A stretch of 35,429 nucleotides of DNA from Akkermansiaceae bacterium (GCA_903888515.1 CAISTY010000260.1:1-35429); one strand, 5' to 3'; positions 7,321 to 17,540 are shown, numbered from the stretch's first letter. Notes: a model not told the origin generated them from the letters alone. Numbers and translations are program-made.

Positions 7321-10300
7321 CAATATGCCTTCTGGATCTGCACCCCTTTTTGTTGTGCGCCGCGGCGCTGTTTGTTGAAGTTATCGTTATTGAATCGCTG
7401 GATGGCATCATTTTTCTCATAGAGGTTGTCCTGGTAATCGACGGACTGTTTGCCGGCGGGCTGGGGTGTGGGGGGCGGGACCGGGGCGTTTTCAGGGGTG
7501 CCGAGCCAGGTGTTGCCGCGGAAGAATGCATAGCGCGAGTCACCCTCGCGGGCGATGACGGTGGCTTTGCCGTGCAGTTTTTCGGCGATGAAAATGCCGC
7601 GCAGGTCGGTATCGCCCGCACGGAATTCGCTGTCGGCGCTGCCGATGGCCTTGACGTGGACTTCCGGGCGGTAGCCGCCCTTGACGGTGTCTAACACATT
7701 GGCGCGGACGCGGCCGCTGGCGGGATCTTCCTGAACTTCGATTTTGAGCGGAGTGATGAGCACCATGCCGCTGGTGAACAGATCATCACCGCGACAAATC
7801 ACCAGATAGGCCGCCTCATCCTTGAGGGCGAGCGGGAGGGCGCGCTCCTTTTCCACATAGTCCCTGCCGTCACCGAGTACGATGGTTTGCTCGGATTCCG
7901 GTTTGATTCCGGCGAGTTGCACGCTGGTGATGGCGCTGAGGTTTTTCTGTTGGAGATAGAGTTTCATCAGATCGACCCGATAGACCTGAACGAACGCCTC
8001 CTTGATGTTGCGGTATTTCAAGGCCAGCGAAACCGGGGCGCCGGGCTTGACCACGGTGACCTCCTCCATGGCGATGCTCTTCTTTTCGAAATAGGCGATG
8101 GCCTCGGCCGCATCGGGATAGAGCGTCTTCACCTTGCCATACCACTCGATGGCGTCGGCCGGCTTGCTTTCCGCATGATAGATCTGGCCGAGGATGTAGC
8201 GGGCGAAGTCGCGGTCCTTGCTCTCGCCGTCGGCCACCACGCGGGCCGCCGCAAGTGCTTCGGCGTGTTGTTTTTGCCAGAACAATCCGAGTGCGGTCAT
8301 GTATTGGAAGCCGGGGGCCAGTTCGCTCTCGGCGTGGCGTTGGGCGAACTCGCGGCTGAGGCTGACGACCCGCGGGTAGTCCTTCAGGTCGAGCATGCCG
8401 TTGCACAGGCTGAAGCCGGCGTCATCGGCCAGCGGGTCGGTCGGATAGAGGGCGAGAAACGACAACAGCATCTCCACCGTGCGCTTGAGCATGGCGGTTT
8501 TTTCCGGCTGCACGTTGTCCTCCTTGGGCAGTTCGTGGGCCTTCGGCGCTTTCTGATAGAGCAACTGTGAGAGCGCGAAATATCCCGAGACCACCTCGGC
8601 GGTATCCGGGTAATCGCGCCACACGCGTTCCTGGAAATCGATGGATCCGAGGAAGCGGCCCTCATCCTCGAGCACCGCACTGATGCCCGAATCGTTGGTA
8701 TAGCTGGCGCTGATGACGGCCCGATAGACCAGCCACGCGCGTTCGAACTCGGCGATGTCCTGATAGGCCTTGCCGCAGACGAGGATTTTGTCGAACGGGA
8801 TTTCCAGTGTCGGGAACCGCTCGCGCAGGATCTCGAACATCTCGACGATTTTGCGGGCATCGTAGAATCCGGGTTTGGTGTAGATCCACAGCAGCATGCG
8901 GGCGAGTTCGCTTTCGCTGTGCTTGGGATTTTCCTTGAACACGGCGGCGAGGTATTCAAGCGCCATCGCGTCCTCGCCGTCGTTGAAGTGACACTGGCCG
9001 AGCGCGAAACGTTCGCTAATGTTCATGATATAGGGATCGGGCGATTGCTCGCCGGCGGCAAGTACGGTCAGTTCGGCCGTCGGCCCCACGGACATGAATT
9101 CCGGATTGCCGATTTCGCGGATGACGGCTGGCAGGATGCGGAACTTGCCCGGCGCGTAACCTGATAGATCATAAGTGACCGTCGGGCAGTGGTTGATAAA
9201 ATAGACGCACAGCGAGGTTGGCCGGACTTCACAGCGCAGGTTGTTGCCGATTCTGATAGATCCATCCACCAACCGGGCACCGGCGGGCAGCGGGATGTCG
9301 AGGATGAACCAGCGGTTGTTCACCCAACTACCATGGTAGTCGCTCAGGCGCACATTGATGCGTTGGCCGTTTTCCAGGTTTTTCACCGGTGAGCTGCTGG
9401 GTACCGGGATTGGTTTGCCACGGTATTCGAGTGGCGCGTGCAGATATTGCCACTCATGCATGCAGGGATGCACCGACGTCCCGGTAGTCATGGTGTCGGC
9501 GGAAAACCCCAACAAAGTGGCGGCATAAGTGTAACGCCCGCGGCCACGCATCTTGAATTCCACCATGTTCTTCTCCGCCGCGATCGCCTCTTTGGGAACT
9601 TCCAACAATGTCAGGCCCTGCGTCTTCACGGCTTTAACCGTGCCCACATCCTTGCCATTGACCTGCACGGTGATTTCCATATCCGTGGCCTGCTGTTTAC
9701 CCAAGGCGAACCAAGTGGCCAGGGCGGTGACGGCCGCGCCATGGGCACGGGCGCTAGGGAATCCAAAGCACCCGTGGGATTGGAGCAACGATTGGGCGGC
9801 GGACTCGGCACGCTGCGAGTCCGGTTTTGATTCCGCCAGGGCTAACAGCACCAGGGCGGTGGTTTCCGGCCCGTCGTTGAGCCAGGCCGCCTTGTAACCG
9901 GATTCCCAACTGACCGGGCGCTTTGCTTCGGCCTTGGCTTTGCCTTCGAGAATACCGGCCAGTTCGGCGGCGATTTCCTTGCGCTCGATGTGGTAAAACG
10001 CGCGGGTCAGATAGGCCAACGTGGCGACACCCAACGCATTGCGATCCCGATAGAGCCGGTTGCAGGCGGCGAAATCGGCGCGTTTGTCGGTGGACAGCGC
10101 ATGCAGGACGATCGCCTTGCTATCGTGGTCGTTGGCGTCGAAGCCTTCGAGTTGTTTGAGCAGGAAAGCGGCGCTCTTCTCAATGCTGTCCTTGTGCACG
10201 GCGATGCCGGCATTGCGGGCGGTGATGAGCGCCCAGAACACGCGCGCCGTGGTATAGCCGCCAATGACATCGCCGGTCCAACTGCCGTCCGCCGCCTGAC

Positions 10301-13300
10301 TGGACACCAAACTGGCGACCAAGGCGCGGGCACGCTCGGCGAGACGACGCGAATACATGTCATTGGCATTCCCGGTGTTGGCATAGGCGAGCGCGGAAGC
10401 TGTGGCTAACAGATCATTGCCGGAATGCCCGCCCCAGGGCGGTGGCATGATGCGGGCATAGTCGCCGAGCGAGCCGCAATTGCGCATGGCCATGTCAAGC
10501 ACCGAGGTTTTGACATCCGGGCCGATGGCCAAGGTCATCCAAGTCGAACTATAAGTACGGCCCGCAGGCAGGCGCAGGATGGCCGCGGTGTCCGCGTCGG
10601 CGGTGCCGCCGGCATGCACGGCATACGGCAGGCCCCACGGTTGGACAGGCAGCGTTTGCTCAAGGATGTCCTTTTTCTCCTTGGCGCTTCCTGTCAATTC
10701 AAAGGTGAGGTTCAGGGTATTGGGAATCGTGAACGCATCGAATGCCACTTCCGCCCCCCCCCTGGCTTTCACCTCGACGGATTTTTCGCGGCTGGCCAGC
10801 ACCTTGGACGGGTCCTTCGCATCCAGCACGCGCAGGGTCAGCGGCACGGTGCCGGAAATGTCGGTTAGATTGTGGACGCGGCCGACCACACGGATATCGT
10901 CGCCTTCGCGCAGGAAGGAAGGAGTTTTCAATTCGACGAAGAAATCCTTGCGGGTCAGGGTGGCCGCAGTGGCATGGCCGACGAGTGTTTCCACCGTGCA
11001 TCCGCGGGCGGTTAGACGCCATGCGGTGGTGGTTTCCGGCATTTTGATAGAAACCACGGCCTTGCCATCCGCCCCGGTGACCACGGATGTCAGCCAGCGG
11101 CCCTCACCGCGCACTTCACGGCGGGGTTGGGGTTTGCCATCGCCAGCAGGCTTCTTATCACCTTCAATCTTCCGACCCTCCGCTTGGGCTCCAGCCATGA
11201 AACCACCGGGCTCGTGGGCAACTTGCGGACGAACGTCAGCAGGGGCAGGGGCATTCGCCATGCTGCGGCCGAATTCCGCGCGCACCCGTTCGAGGTCCTT
11301 GGCTTGCGCCTTCTCGCGTTCGAGCCTGCCTTTTTCGTCGGTGACCGCCTTGGCGACCGGGCGGGTAGTGCCGTCATAACGGAATGCGCAGGTGGCACCG
11401 GTGTGGAAGTCGGCATGGCGGCGGGCTTCTTTTTGGAAGAAATCGAGAATCGGCGTGGTCGGATCCGGGCACACGGTGAACAACGCCTCGTTCACCAGGG
11501 ATAGGCTTAACTCGGCTACGACCGCCTGGCCGATCTGATCGGTCACGGTGATTTCGACCTTGCCATCCTCACCGGGCAGGAACGCGTCTTTGATAGGTTT
11601 CACGGCGACCTTCAACTCGCGCTCGACGGTGAATTCCTTGGACGTGGCACGCAGGTCGCGGCCATCAATGGCGGCCGCGGCCAGACGGAAATTCGGAAAA
11701 AGGTCATGCCCGACCTTGAAGGAAATGTCATTATAGTCCTTGTGCAGATCGACAATCTGATAGCGCAGGATGGTCTCGCCCTCGTAGGTGAGCAGGGCGA
11801 GGCCCTTTTCCATCCGCGAGTGCAGGCGCACCTTGGCGTCCTGGCCAACCTTGAGACTGGCTTCCGCAGCGAACAGGCGCAGCTTGTTAGAGTCTTCGTT
11901 GTCGGAAACCTCGACACGGGTTTCGCGGGTGATGGTTTGCCCGAAGCGGTCGGTGCCGGTGACGCGTATTTGATAGATCCCGCCTTTTTCCAGGGTCAGT
12001 GAAACGCGGGTCTTGCCGCTGGTGGCGTCGGTCCGGGCGTCGTGTTCGGAGTCCTTGACCTCGGCACCCGGCGGGGTTTCGGCCTGCGGCCATGGCAGCA
12101 GCGTGAGGATTCGCCGCGTTTTCGGTTTCTCCATCCGCAGCACGCTCATCTTGAGGGACTCGCCGGTTGGCTTGCCATCGGCCCCGGTGGTGGTTAGATC
12201 GATATCGAACGGCTCGCCAGTGATGACCACCGGCTGGCTCGGCTTGGCGTCTATCGAAAACCCGAGGCGTGCCAGGGTGAGCGATTCGGTGGTAGTGACG
12301 TTATCGCCGTCGAGAGCGGCGGTAAAGACGAGTTGGCTGCCCGGCGTCATGGCGGTGGTGTCGAATGTGAGTTTCGCCTTGCCCTCGGCGTCGGTGGTGA
12401 CGCGTTCGATGCGGCGGTCCGGCAGGGTGCAGCGCAATACCCTGTTAGCTAACGGCTCTGCCCCATAGTAGGCGGTTTGCAGCGTCACTTCGATTTTCTC
12501 TCCGCGAAACCAGACGCGGCGCGGGAAATCCATGGTGAGCTTGATTTTTTCCAATTTGAACTCGCGCACATCGAAGGTGCCTTGGAACTGGAGGGTGTCC
12601 TTGCCCTTGCGTTCCTGGCAGGCCGTCATGGTATAGGGACCGATGGCCGCTTTTTCCGGCAGGACCAGCGAGGCGTCGAAGGTCCCGAACCGGCTCAGCT
12701 TCACCGCTTGTTCAGACAACAGCCGCCCATGCGGGTCGGTGAAACGGATCTTGAAATTCGCGTCCTCCGGGATGGCATAGGCGCTGTTTCTAACATCACG
12801 CAGCACGCCGCGCATCGACACCGTTTCGCCGGGCAGATAGACCGGCCTATCGGTGTAGAGAAAACCCTTGGCGGTAAGGCCGGATGACAGCTTGAGGCCG
12901 GCGAGCGGCAGATTGAAGGCGGCGGCATGGCCGGAGCGCAGGGCGAAGACACGCACGTCTGCCAGATCTTTCAGGGATTCCAGCGCGGTCTTGAACACGC
13001 CGTCGGCCCCGGTCCTGCCGGTGACGGCGACAGCCTTGCCGCTGCTGACTAACAGTTCCACGCCATCAGCCGGTTTGCCGGTGAGCATGTCCTGCACGAA
13101 GGCGAGCACCTCACGGCGGCTGGATTTCACCACCACTTCCAGATCCGAGCGCAACACCAGCACGGTGGATTCCAGGTCGTCGTCGCCCACGCTCACCACA
13201 TAAGCTCCGGCCTCCTTGCCCGGAAACGGGATTTCCACATCCAATTCCAACGGTTTGCATTTTGCATAACCCTCGGGCTTGAGCGTCCAGGATTTGTCCG

Positions 13301-15305
13301 GCTGGATGAGTGAAACATCGAGGGCTTCGACGCCGATGATGCCGTGCATCTTGCGGAAGTATGCCTGCAGATCGATTTTATAAAGCCGCACCTCGCACTT
13401 CTCGATGTTGCGCAACTTGAGGTGAACGAGCGGCTTTTCGTTAGTGCGGAAAACCCTCTCGGCGGAGAGCGCCAGCGACTTCCGGGTCAAGCGCGCGACC
13501 GAGGTGGTGGCCGCGCCATCACCTCGCTCGCCGGCGATTTTTTGATAGAGCTTGAGGGCTTTTTCATACTGGCCGAGTTTGTCCTCAAAGAGGGCACCGC
13601 TTTTCAGCATGGCGGCGCGGGCCTCGGCGCTTTCGGGATACTTGCTGACCAGCTTGGCCCACTCCTCGATGGCCTTGCGGTAGCTGGCGGAGATATCATC
13701 TTTCGACCGTTTGGCATCCTCCATCTCCATGGCCCCGGCTTCATGGAGCGCCCCGAACAGATAGAGAATTCGCGGTGCGCGTTCGTCTAGCGGATGGGAG
13801 CGCAGGAAAGCATCGAAGCGCTGCATGGCCAGCTCCTCCTGTTTGCCGGTCAGGGCATCGAGCCCCATCTGGAACTCGGCATGGATGATGGCATTCTGGC
13901 TCTCCGACCATTCCGGGCCGTTCGGATAGTCCTTGATATAACCCTGCCAAACGACGATAGCATCCTCGTGTTTTTTCTGGGTGGCGAGGATTTGGCCGAT
14001 GCGGAACAACGCGCGCATTTTCAGGTTGGCCAGATGGGTGGCGGGAGTGGCGCGGATTTCCTCGTCAAACGTGGTGGCGGCCTCACCCTCAGGCAGGCGA
14101 AAATCCTTGCCGGCAATGAAATCACGGTAAGCCGCGATGGCGTCATCGGCGCGTCCGGCGGATTGCAGGGCTTCGGCAATCATCCAGGCAACACGCGTGG
14201 CGCGGCTGCCGTCCGGATGGGCGGTTAGATATTCACGGCAGGTCTTGACGGCCTGGTCGAGTTCGCCATGGGCGAGGGTGAACAAGCGGACGTCGGTGGT
14301 GGGGAGTCCGCCGGTGTTGCCGATCTGGGAGACTCCCTGGGCCATTTGATTGGGGGCCGCGATGTTGCTGTTGCGCGCGGTGATGGGTGCCTGGATGAAA
14401 TAGGTTTGTACCTTCAACCAGCGGATTTCGGCGGGAAGCTTTTTGCCTTCGGCGGCGAGAAGTTCTTTGGTTAGAGCGGTAAGCGTTAGATTTGGCATGC
14501 TGATCATTTTCAGCAAATCCTCGAGTTCCATGCGCGCGACGGAAGCGTTGGATGATTGATGGAATGCTTCGGCGAGGTGAAAGCGGGCCAAGGCGACATG
14601 CTTGCCGGCGGGCGGTGGGTTTTGCATCGGGAGGCGGGCGGCTCCTGATCCGGCGGGTCCGATCCAGACCGGGTCGTATTCCGTTAGATATGCCTGGAAA
14701 TCCTGGATTGCTTGGGCGGCATTGCCGGCTTGTTGGATGGCGCGGGCCTTGCGGAAGACGATGTCATCGCGGAACTCGCGCGGCAGTTCCATGGCCAGCG
14801 CCTTGGTATAGAGCGAATAGGCCTTGGGAAAATCCGCTTGCGGGGCGTCCGGGACGTTGGGGTCCGGCTTGGTTGCGAGTTTTCCGGCGAAGCGGAGAAT
14901 TTCGCCGACCAGCGCCTGTTTGCGCTCGGGCGCGAGGATGCGTGCGGATTCGGCGGCGTAGATGGCTGCTGCCTCGGCGAATTTCTTCTGCTCGATGAGC
15001 GCTTGGGCCTTGAGAAAAACTGCCTTGTGACACCAGGCGGATTGCGGGAAATCCGCGAGTAATTGCTCGGCGGCGGCCACCGCTTCCGGGAACTTCCTGC
15101 CTTGGAACAACGCCGTCGCCTTGAGAAAACATAGATGATCGGCGGCATCATCCTTGGCGGCGATGGCTTGTCCGGCGAGGACGACGGCTTGGTCATATTG
15201 TCGGGCACGCATTTCCGCCTGGACTTGTGATAGCAGGGAAGGAGCGGCCACAGCGTGTGTCATGGCGATAACAAGCAGGCCTAGTGTGAACATTAGCTTT
15301 TTCAT
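7320..15305 (-). CDS. Giant exported TPR / alpha-2-macroglobulin-family protein
   Basis: The 2661-residue product has a signal peptide (MKKLMFTLGLLVIAMTHAVA). TPR-type helices (about 20-560) are followed by an MG1-like strand module (about 610-725), then MG2 ('YTDRPVYLPGETV', near 818), further MG domains, the A2M domain ('MPETTTAWRLTARG', near 1420), an alpha/alpha thioester-type domain (about 1605-1850) and an MG10-like domain (about 1920). A second TPR block (about 2100-2400) and a second MG1-like module (about 2415-2580) precede a Pro-rich, Asn/Gln-rich tail. It belongs to the COG2373 family of large periplasmic proteins thought to trap proteases. The CxEQ thioester is not visible; 'NCGSLGDYARI' (near 1608) stands in that area, so covalent trapping is unlikely. 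The start was set 30 bp inside the longest frame because AAAGGAA and a signal peptide follow from it. The gene stands alone. Confidence 0.9.
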   Translation of the reverse strand: MKKLMFTLGLLVIAMTHAVAAPSLLSQVQAEMRARQYDQAVVLAGQAIAAKDDAADHLCFLKATALFQGRKFPEAVAAAEQLLADFPQSAWCHKAVFLKAQALIEQKKFAEAAAIYAAESARILAPERKQALVGEILRFAGKLATKPDPNVPDAPQADFPKAYSLYTKALAMELPREFRDDIVFRKARAIQQAGNAAQAIQDFQAYLTEYDPVWIGPAGSGAARLPMQNPPPAGKHVALARFHLAEAFHQSSNASVARMELEDLLKMISMPNLTLTALTKELLAAEGKKLPAEIRWLKVQTYFIQAPITARNSNIAAPNQMAQGVSQIGNTGGLPTTDVRLFTLAHGELDQAVKTCREYLTAHPDGSRATRVAWMIAEALQSAGRADDAIAAYRDFIAGKDFRLPEGEAATTFDEEIRATPATHLANLKMRALFRIGQILATQKKHEDAIVVWQGYIKDYPNGPEWSESQNAIIHAEFQMGLDALTGKQEELAMQRFDAFLRSHPLDERAPRILYLFGALHEAGAMEMEDAKRSKDDISASYRKAIEEWAKLVSKYPESAEARAAMLKSGALFEDKLGQYEKALKLYQKIAGERGDGAATTSVARLTRKSLALSAERVFRTNEKPLVHLKLRNIEKCEVRLYKIDLQAYFRKMHGIIGVEALDVSLIQPDKSWTLKPEGYAKCKPLELDVEIPFPGKEAGAYVVSVGDDDLESTVLVLRSDLEVVVKSSRREVLAFVQDMLTGKPADGVELLVSSGKAVAVTGRTGADGVFKTALESLKDLADVRVFALRSGHAAAFNLPLAGLKLSSGLTAKGFLYTDRPVYLPGETVSMRGVLRDVRNSAYAIPEDANFKIRFTDPHGRLLSEQAVKLSRFGTFDASLVLPEKAAIGPYTMTACQERKGKDTLQFQGTFDVREFKLEKIKLTMDFPRRVWFRGEKIEVTLQTAYYGAEPLANRVLRCTLPDRRIERVTTDAEGKAKLTFDTTAMTPGSQLVFTAALDGDNVTTTESLTLARLGFSIDAKPSQPVVITGEPFDIDLTTTGADGKPTGESLKMSVLRMEKPKTRRILTLLPWPQAETPPGAEVKDSEHDARTDATSGKTRVSLTLEKGGIYQIRVTGTDRFGQTITRETRVEVSDNEDSNKLRLFAAEASLKVGQDAKVRLHSRMEKGLALLTYEGETILRYQIVDLHKDYNDISFKVGHDLFPNFRLAAAAIDGRDLRATSKEFTVERELKVAVKPIKDAFLPGEDGKVEITVTDQIGQAVVAELSLSLVNEALFTVCPDPTTPILDFFQKEARRHADFHTGATCAFRYDGTTRPVAKAVTDEKGRLEREKAQAKDLERVRAEFGRSMANAPAPADVRPQVAHEPGGFMAGAQAEGRKIEGDKKPAGDGKPQPRREVRGEGRWLTSVVTGADGKAVVSIKMPETTTAWRLTARGCTVETLVGHATAATLTRKDFFVELKTPSFLREGDDIRVVGRVHNLTDISGTVPLTLRVLDAKDPSKVLASREKSVEVKARGGAEVAFDAFTIPNTLNLTFELTGSAKEKKDILEQTLPVQPWGLPYAVHAGGTADADTAAILRLPAGRTYSSTWMTLAIGPDVKTSVLDMAMRNCGSLGDYARIMPPPWGGHSGNDLLATASALAYANTGNANDMYSRRLAERARALVASLVSSQAADGSWTGDVIGGYTTARVFWALITARNAGIAVHKDSIEKSAAFLLKQLEGFDANDHDSKAIVLHALSTDKRADFAACNRLYRDRNALGVATLAYLTRAFYHIERKEIAAELAGILEGKAKAEAKRPVSWESGYKAAWLNDGPETTALVLLALAESKPDSQRAESAAQSLLQSHGCFGFPSARAHGAAVTALATWFALGKQQATDMEITVQVNGKDVGTVKAVKTQGLTLLEVPKEAIAAEKNMVEFKMRGRGRYTYAATLLGFSADTMTTGTSVHPCMHEWQYLHAPLEYRGKPIPVPSSSPVKNLENGQRINVRLSDYHGSWVNNRWFILDIPLPAGARLVDGSIRIGNNLRCEVRPTSLCVYFINHCPTVTYDLSGYAPGKFRILPAVIREIGNPEFMSVGPTAELTVLAAGEQSPDPYIMNISERFALGQCHFNDGEDAMALEYLAAVFKENPKHSESELARMLLWIYTKPGFYDARKIVEMFEILRERFPTLEIPFDKILVCGKAYQDIAEFERAWLVYRAVISASYTNDSGISAVLEDEGRFLGSIDFQERVWRDYPDTAEVVSGYFALSQLLYQKAPKAHELPKEDNVQPEKTAMLKRTVEMLLSFLALYPTDPLADDAGFSLCNGMLDLKDYPRVVSLSREFAQRHAESELAPGFQYMTALGLFWQKQHAEALAAARVVADGESKDRDFARYILGQIYHAESKPADAIEWYGKVKTLYPDAAEAIAYFEKKSIAMEEVTVVKPGAPVSLALKYRNIKEAFVQVYRVDLMKLYLQQKNLSAITSVQLAGIKPESEQTIVLGDGRDYVEKERALPLALKDEAAYLVICRGDDLFTSGMVLITPLKIEVQEDPASGRVRANVLDTVKGGYRPEVHVKAIGSADSEFRAGDTDLRGIFIAEKLHGKATVIAREGDSRYAFFRGNTWLGTPENAPVPPPTPQPAGKQSVDYQDNLYEKNDAIQRFNNDNFNKQRRGAQQKGVQIQKAY

Positions 15306-15314
15306 GGGAGCAGG

Positions 15315-15321
15315 TTCCTTT
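15315..15321 (-). promoter_or_regulatory. Shine-Dalgarno site of the macroglobulin gene
   Basis: On the minus strand AAAGGAA lies 9 nt before the ATG at 15305. It decides in favour of this start over the ATG ten codons upstream, and is one of few clear ribosome sites in the window. Confidence 0.6.
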
Positions 15322-15594
15322 CTTATGAATTGCATTTGGCGATCATCGGAGCATTGGGGTTTCCATCAACCGGATGCGTCGGATCCCATGCATTCGACAC
15401 GGCATCCGGCAAATCCTTGGAAATCGATCGGTCGTTCAATCATCCGATTGCGGTTCAGCTTCCCAATGCCGCCCGTCCTTCGTCAATGTGATTCAAACGG
15501 TTTACGAAGAATTTACACATGAGGGCCACATCCCGTCAGGACGTGAGGGCATCGACCGCGAAATTACCACTTTCTATCCGCTTGCATCCGGCAC

Positions 15595-16557
15595 TTGGAA
15601 TCCCGCATCTTCCGCTCCGTGAACACTTACACGGCGCCGCTCACAACTTCCCAGGCGGAAACGCTTCGCAGCGTGCTGACGCGCCAAGGTTATAATTTCG
15701 AGCCCAAACCCCACGCGCTGTTTGCGGCACACAAAGGCAAACTCAATATCACTGTCTATCAGAAAGGACCCAAGGTGCTGGTGCAGGGCAAGGACACCGA
15801 GGACTTCATCCAATTCACCCTCGAACCCGAGGTGCTCGGCGAGGCCCGCCTCGGTTATGAGGAAATCCTCGATCCCGACAAATTCGCACCCCACTTCGGT
15901 ATCGACGAGAGCGGCAAAGGGGATTTTTTCGGGCCGCTGGTTATTGCCGGCGTGTTCACCGACGCCGCCATCACCCGCCACCTGATCGACGCCGGCGTGA
16001 TGGACTCGAAGCGCGTCACCAGTGCGACACGTATCCGCCAACTCGCCACCACCATCCGCACCACGCCGGGATGCATCGCGGAAGTCATTGCCATCGGCCC
16101 GGAACGCTACAACGAAATGTACACCTCGTTCGGCAACCTCAACCGGCTGTTAGCGTGGGGCCATGCCCGCGTCATCGAGAAACTCACAGCCTCACGACCG
16201 GATTGCCCGCGCGCGCTGAGCGACCAGTTCGCCCGACCGGAAGTGCTCAAGCGCGCCCTGCGTGAAAAAAACCTGACAATCAAACTCGAGCAACGCACCA
16301 AGGGCGAATCCGACACCGCCGTCGCCGCCGCATCCATCCTCGCCCGAGAGCGGTTCATCGGGTGGATGGACAAAACCTCAAGCGCCTGCGGTATCAAACT
16401 CCCTCTCGGAGCCTCCGCCAGCGTCATCCAAGCCGGGCGTGACCTGATCGCCCGCCACGGCTCCGAGGCCCTTGGCAAAGCCGCCAAACTCCACTTCCGC
16501 ACCACATCGGAGGTGCTCGGACTGTCGCCCGTGGAAGGCCCGCCAGGCGAGTCATAA
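15595..16557 (+). CDS. rnhC: Ribonuclease HIII
   Basis: The 320-residue protein cuts the RNA strand of RNA-DNA hybrids in the cytoplasm. The N-terminal substrate-binding part (about 10-85; 'YTAPLTTSQAETLRSVL', 'GPKVLVQGKDTEDF') is the TBP-like domain that separates RNase HIII from HII. The catalytic core begins at about residue 103 with GIDESGKGDFFGPLVIAG, which carries the paired D-E of the active site. 'MDSKRV' and the later 'KGESDTAVAAASILARERF' provide further conserved residues. The longest frame opens with TTG at 15595; a GTG at 15619 (VNTYTAPL) would also give a complete domain, and neither has a clear Shine-Dalgarno. The gene is divergent from the macroglobulin gene across about 290 bp without an obvious promoter. 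RNase HIII is common in Chlamydiae, Verrucomicrobia and Firmicutes. Confidence 0.9.
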   Translation: MESRIFRSVNTYTAPLTTSQAETLRSVLTRQGYNFEPKPHALFAAHKGKLNITVYQKGPKVLVQGKDTEDFIQFTLEPEVLGEARLGYEEILDPDKFAPHFGIDESGKGDFFGPLVIAGVFTDAAITRHLIDAGVMDSKRVTSATRIRQLATTIRTTPGCIAEVIAIGPERYNEMYTSFGNLNRLLAWGHARVIEKLTASRPDCPRALSDQFARPEVLKRALREKNLTIKLEQRTKGESDTAVAAASILARERFIGWMDKTSSACGIKLPLGASASVIQAGRDLIARHGSEALGKAAKLHFRTTSEVLGLSPVEGPPGES

Positions 16558-16651
16558 AGCACTGAAAACAAATCGATTTTTGGGCGGGACAAACCGGCAC
16601 TTTTCATGATGTAATCCGCGCGCAAACTCAATTTTCACCGTTTCCATCCTC

Positions 16652-16984
16652 ATGGCCACCATAACCAAACGCGAACTTTCCATCAAAATCACCGACCAAC
16701 TGGGCCTCAATGGTTTCAAACTGAGCCAGCTAGAAGTTCTGGAAGTCGTCCAAACCCTGATCCATGAAATCATCGAGTCCCTCGCTCAAGGTGACACGGT
16801 GGTCATGCGCAATTTCGGCGCCTTCAAAGTGCGCGAAACGAAGGCGAAAATCGGCCGCAATCCCAAAAATCCCGGCAAGGACGTGCATATTCCCGCCCGC
16901 GCCGCCGTGAAATTCAAGCCCGGCAAGGAAATGAAGGAGAAGGTGGCCACCAGCCTGCAAGTCATTCGCGAACGCAAGTTGTAA
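16652..16984 (+). CDS. HU/IHF-family DNA-binding protein
   Basis: This 110-residue basic protein has the whole HU/IHF fold: an N-terminal helical pair (TKRELSIKITDQLGLNGFKL), the dimer segment 'LIHEIIESLAQGDTVVMRNFGAFKV', then the DNA-binding beta arm 'KIGRNPKNPGKDVHIPARAAVKFKPGKEM' with the IHF-type 'RNPKNPG' tip. It bends and compacts DNA. The family is usually 90-100 residues; here there is a short extra C-terminal tail (VIRERKL). Whether it is closer to HU or to IHF cannot be told reliably, though the R-N-P-x-N-P-G arm favours IHF. The 94-bp gap to rnhC holds no clear Shine-Dalgarno, and an RlpA-like gene follows 34 bp downstream. Confidence 0.9.
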   Translation: MATITKRELSIKITDQLGLNGFKLSQLEVLEVVQTLIHEIIESLAQGDTVVMRNFGAFKVRETKAKIGRNPKNPGKDVHIPARAAVKFKPGKEMKEKVATSLQVIRERKL

Positions 16985-17018
16985 CCCGTGGCGGCGGCGG
17001 TTCCCATCCGCCTTGCCC

Positions 17019-17540
17019 ATGTTCATGAACCTCTCATCTTTTTTCGGGAGAATCGCCCTTGCAGGCATGGTTCTCAGTTCCGTCCTGCTGGCTTCCTGTG
17101 GTTATCCGGGTGGCCATCAAGGATACATGACCCGTGCCTATCGTGTCCGCGGTCAGAACTATCAGCCAATGAGCGTGAACGCCGCACTCAACTTCAAGGA
17201 AACCGGCATCTGCTCATGGTATAACGAATCCACCTTCTTCGGCCTGAACCGCGGCACCACCTCGCTGGGTGAAAAAGTCATGCCATGGCATCTAACAGGA
17301 GCCCACAAAACCCTGCCCCTACCGTGCCTCGTCAAAGTCACCAACCTGAAAAACGGCAAATCGGTCAAGATCCGCATCAACGACCGTGGACCGTTCATTC
17401 CTAACCGACACCTCGACGTCACGCCACGGGCCGCCCAAATACTCGGTTTCTATGGCCAGGGCCTGACCACCACCCGCATCGAAGTCCTGTCCGTCGGCGA
17501 TGGCTCCTACAAACGCAGCAATCGCGGCGGGCTCTTCTGA
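17019..17540 (+). CDS. rlpA: RlpA-like lipoprotein (double-psi beta-barrel)
   Basis: A lipoprotein signal peptide (basic start, hydrophobic 'IALAGMVLSSVLLASC') ends in the lipobox LLASC, so the protein is lipid-anchored. The rest is a double-psi beta-barrel of RlpA type: 'GICSWYNESTFFG..RGTTSLGEKVMPWHLTGAHKTLPLPCLVKVTN', then 'VKIRINDRGPFIPNRHLDVTPRAAQILG'. RlpA proteins cleave naked glycan strands at septa or bind them. The key D of 'NDRGPF' and the H/D cluster are present. The C-terminal SPOR domain of the Escherichia coli protein is absent, as in many short RlpA-like proteins. Starts at 17019 (ATG) or 17025 (ATG) fit the signal peptide equally well; a TTG at 17013 gives only two more residues. 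Confidence 0.85.
   Translation: MFMNLSSFFGRIALAGMVLSSVLLASCGYPGGHQGYMTRAYRVRGQNYQPMSVNAALNFKETGICSWYNESTFFGLNRGTTSLGEKVMPWHLTGAHKTLPLPCLVKVTNLKNGKSVKIRINDRGPFIPNRHLDVTPRAAQILGFYGQGLTTTRIEVLSVGDGSYKRSNRGGLF

Noticed and set aside
7080..7694. Long plus-strand frame (204 codons) through the hairpin block and the end of the giant gene
   Set aside because: Lies antisense to a strongly supported coding region and starts in repeats; no family pattern. It is a high-GC shadow frame.
10579..11379. 266-codon plus-strand frame inside the macroglobulin gene
   Set aside because: Antisense to the A2M domain; rich in Ser/Arg/Ala as expected of a shadow frame.
15336..15594. tRNA or small RNA gene between the giant gene and rnhC
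   Set aside because: No cloverleaf, T-loop (TTCRANTC) or terminator stem could be found.
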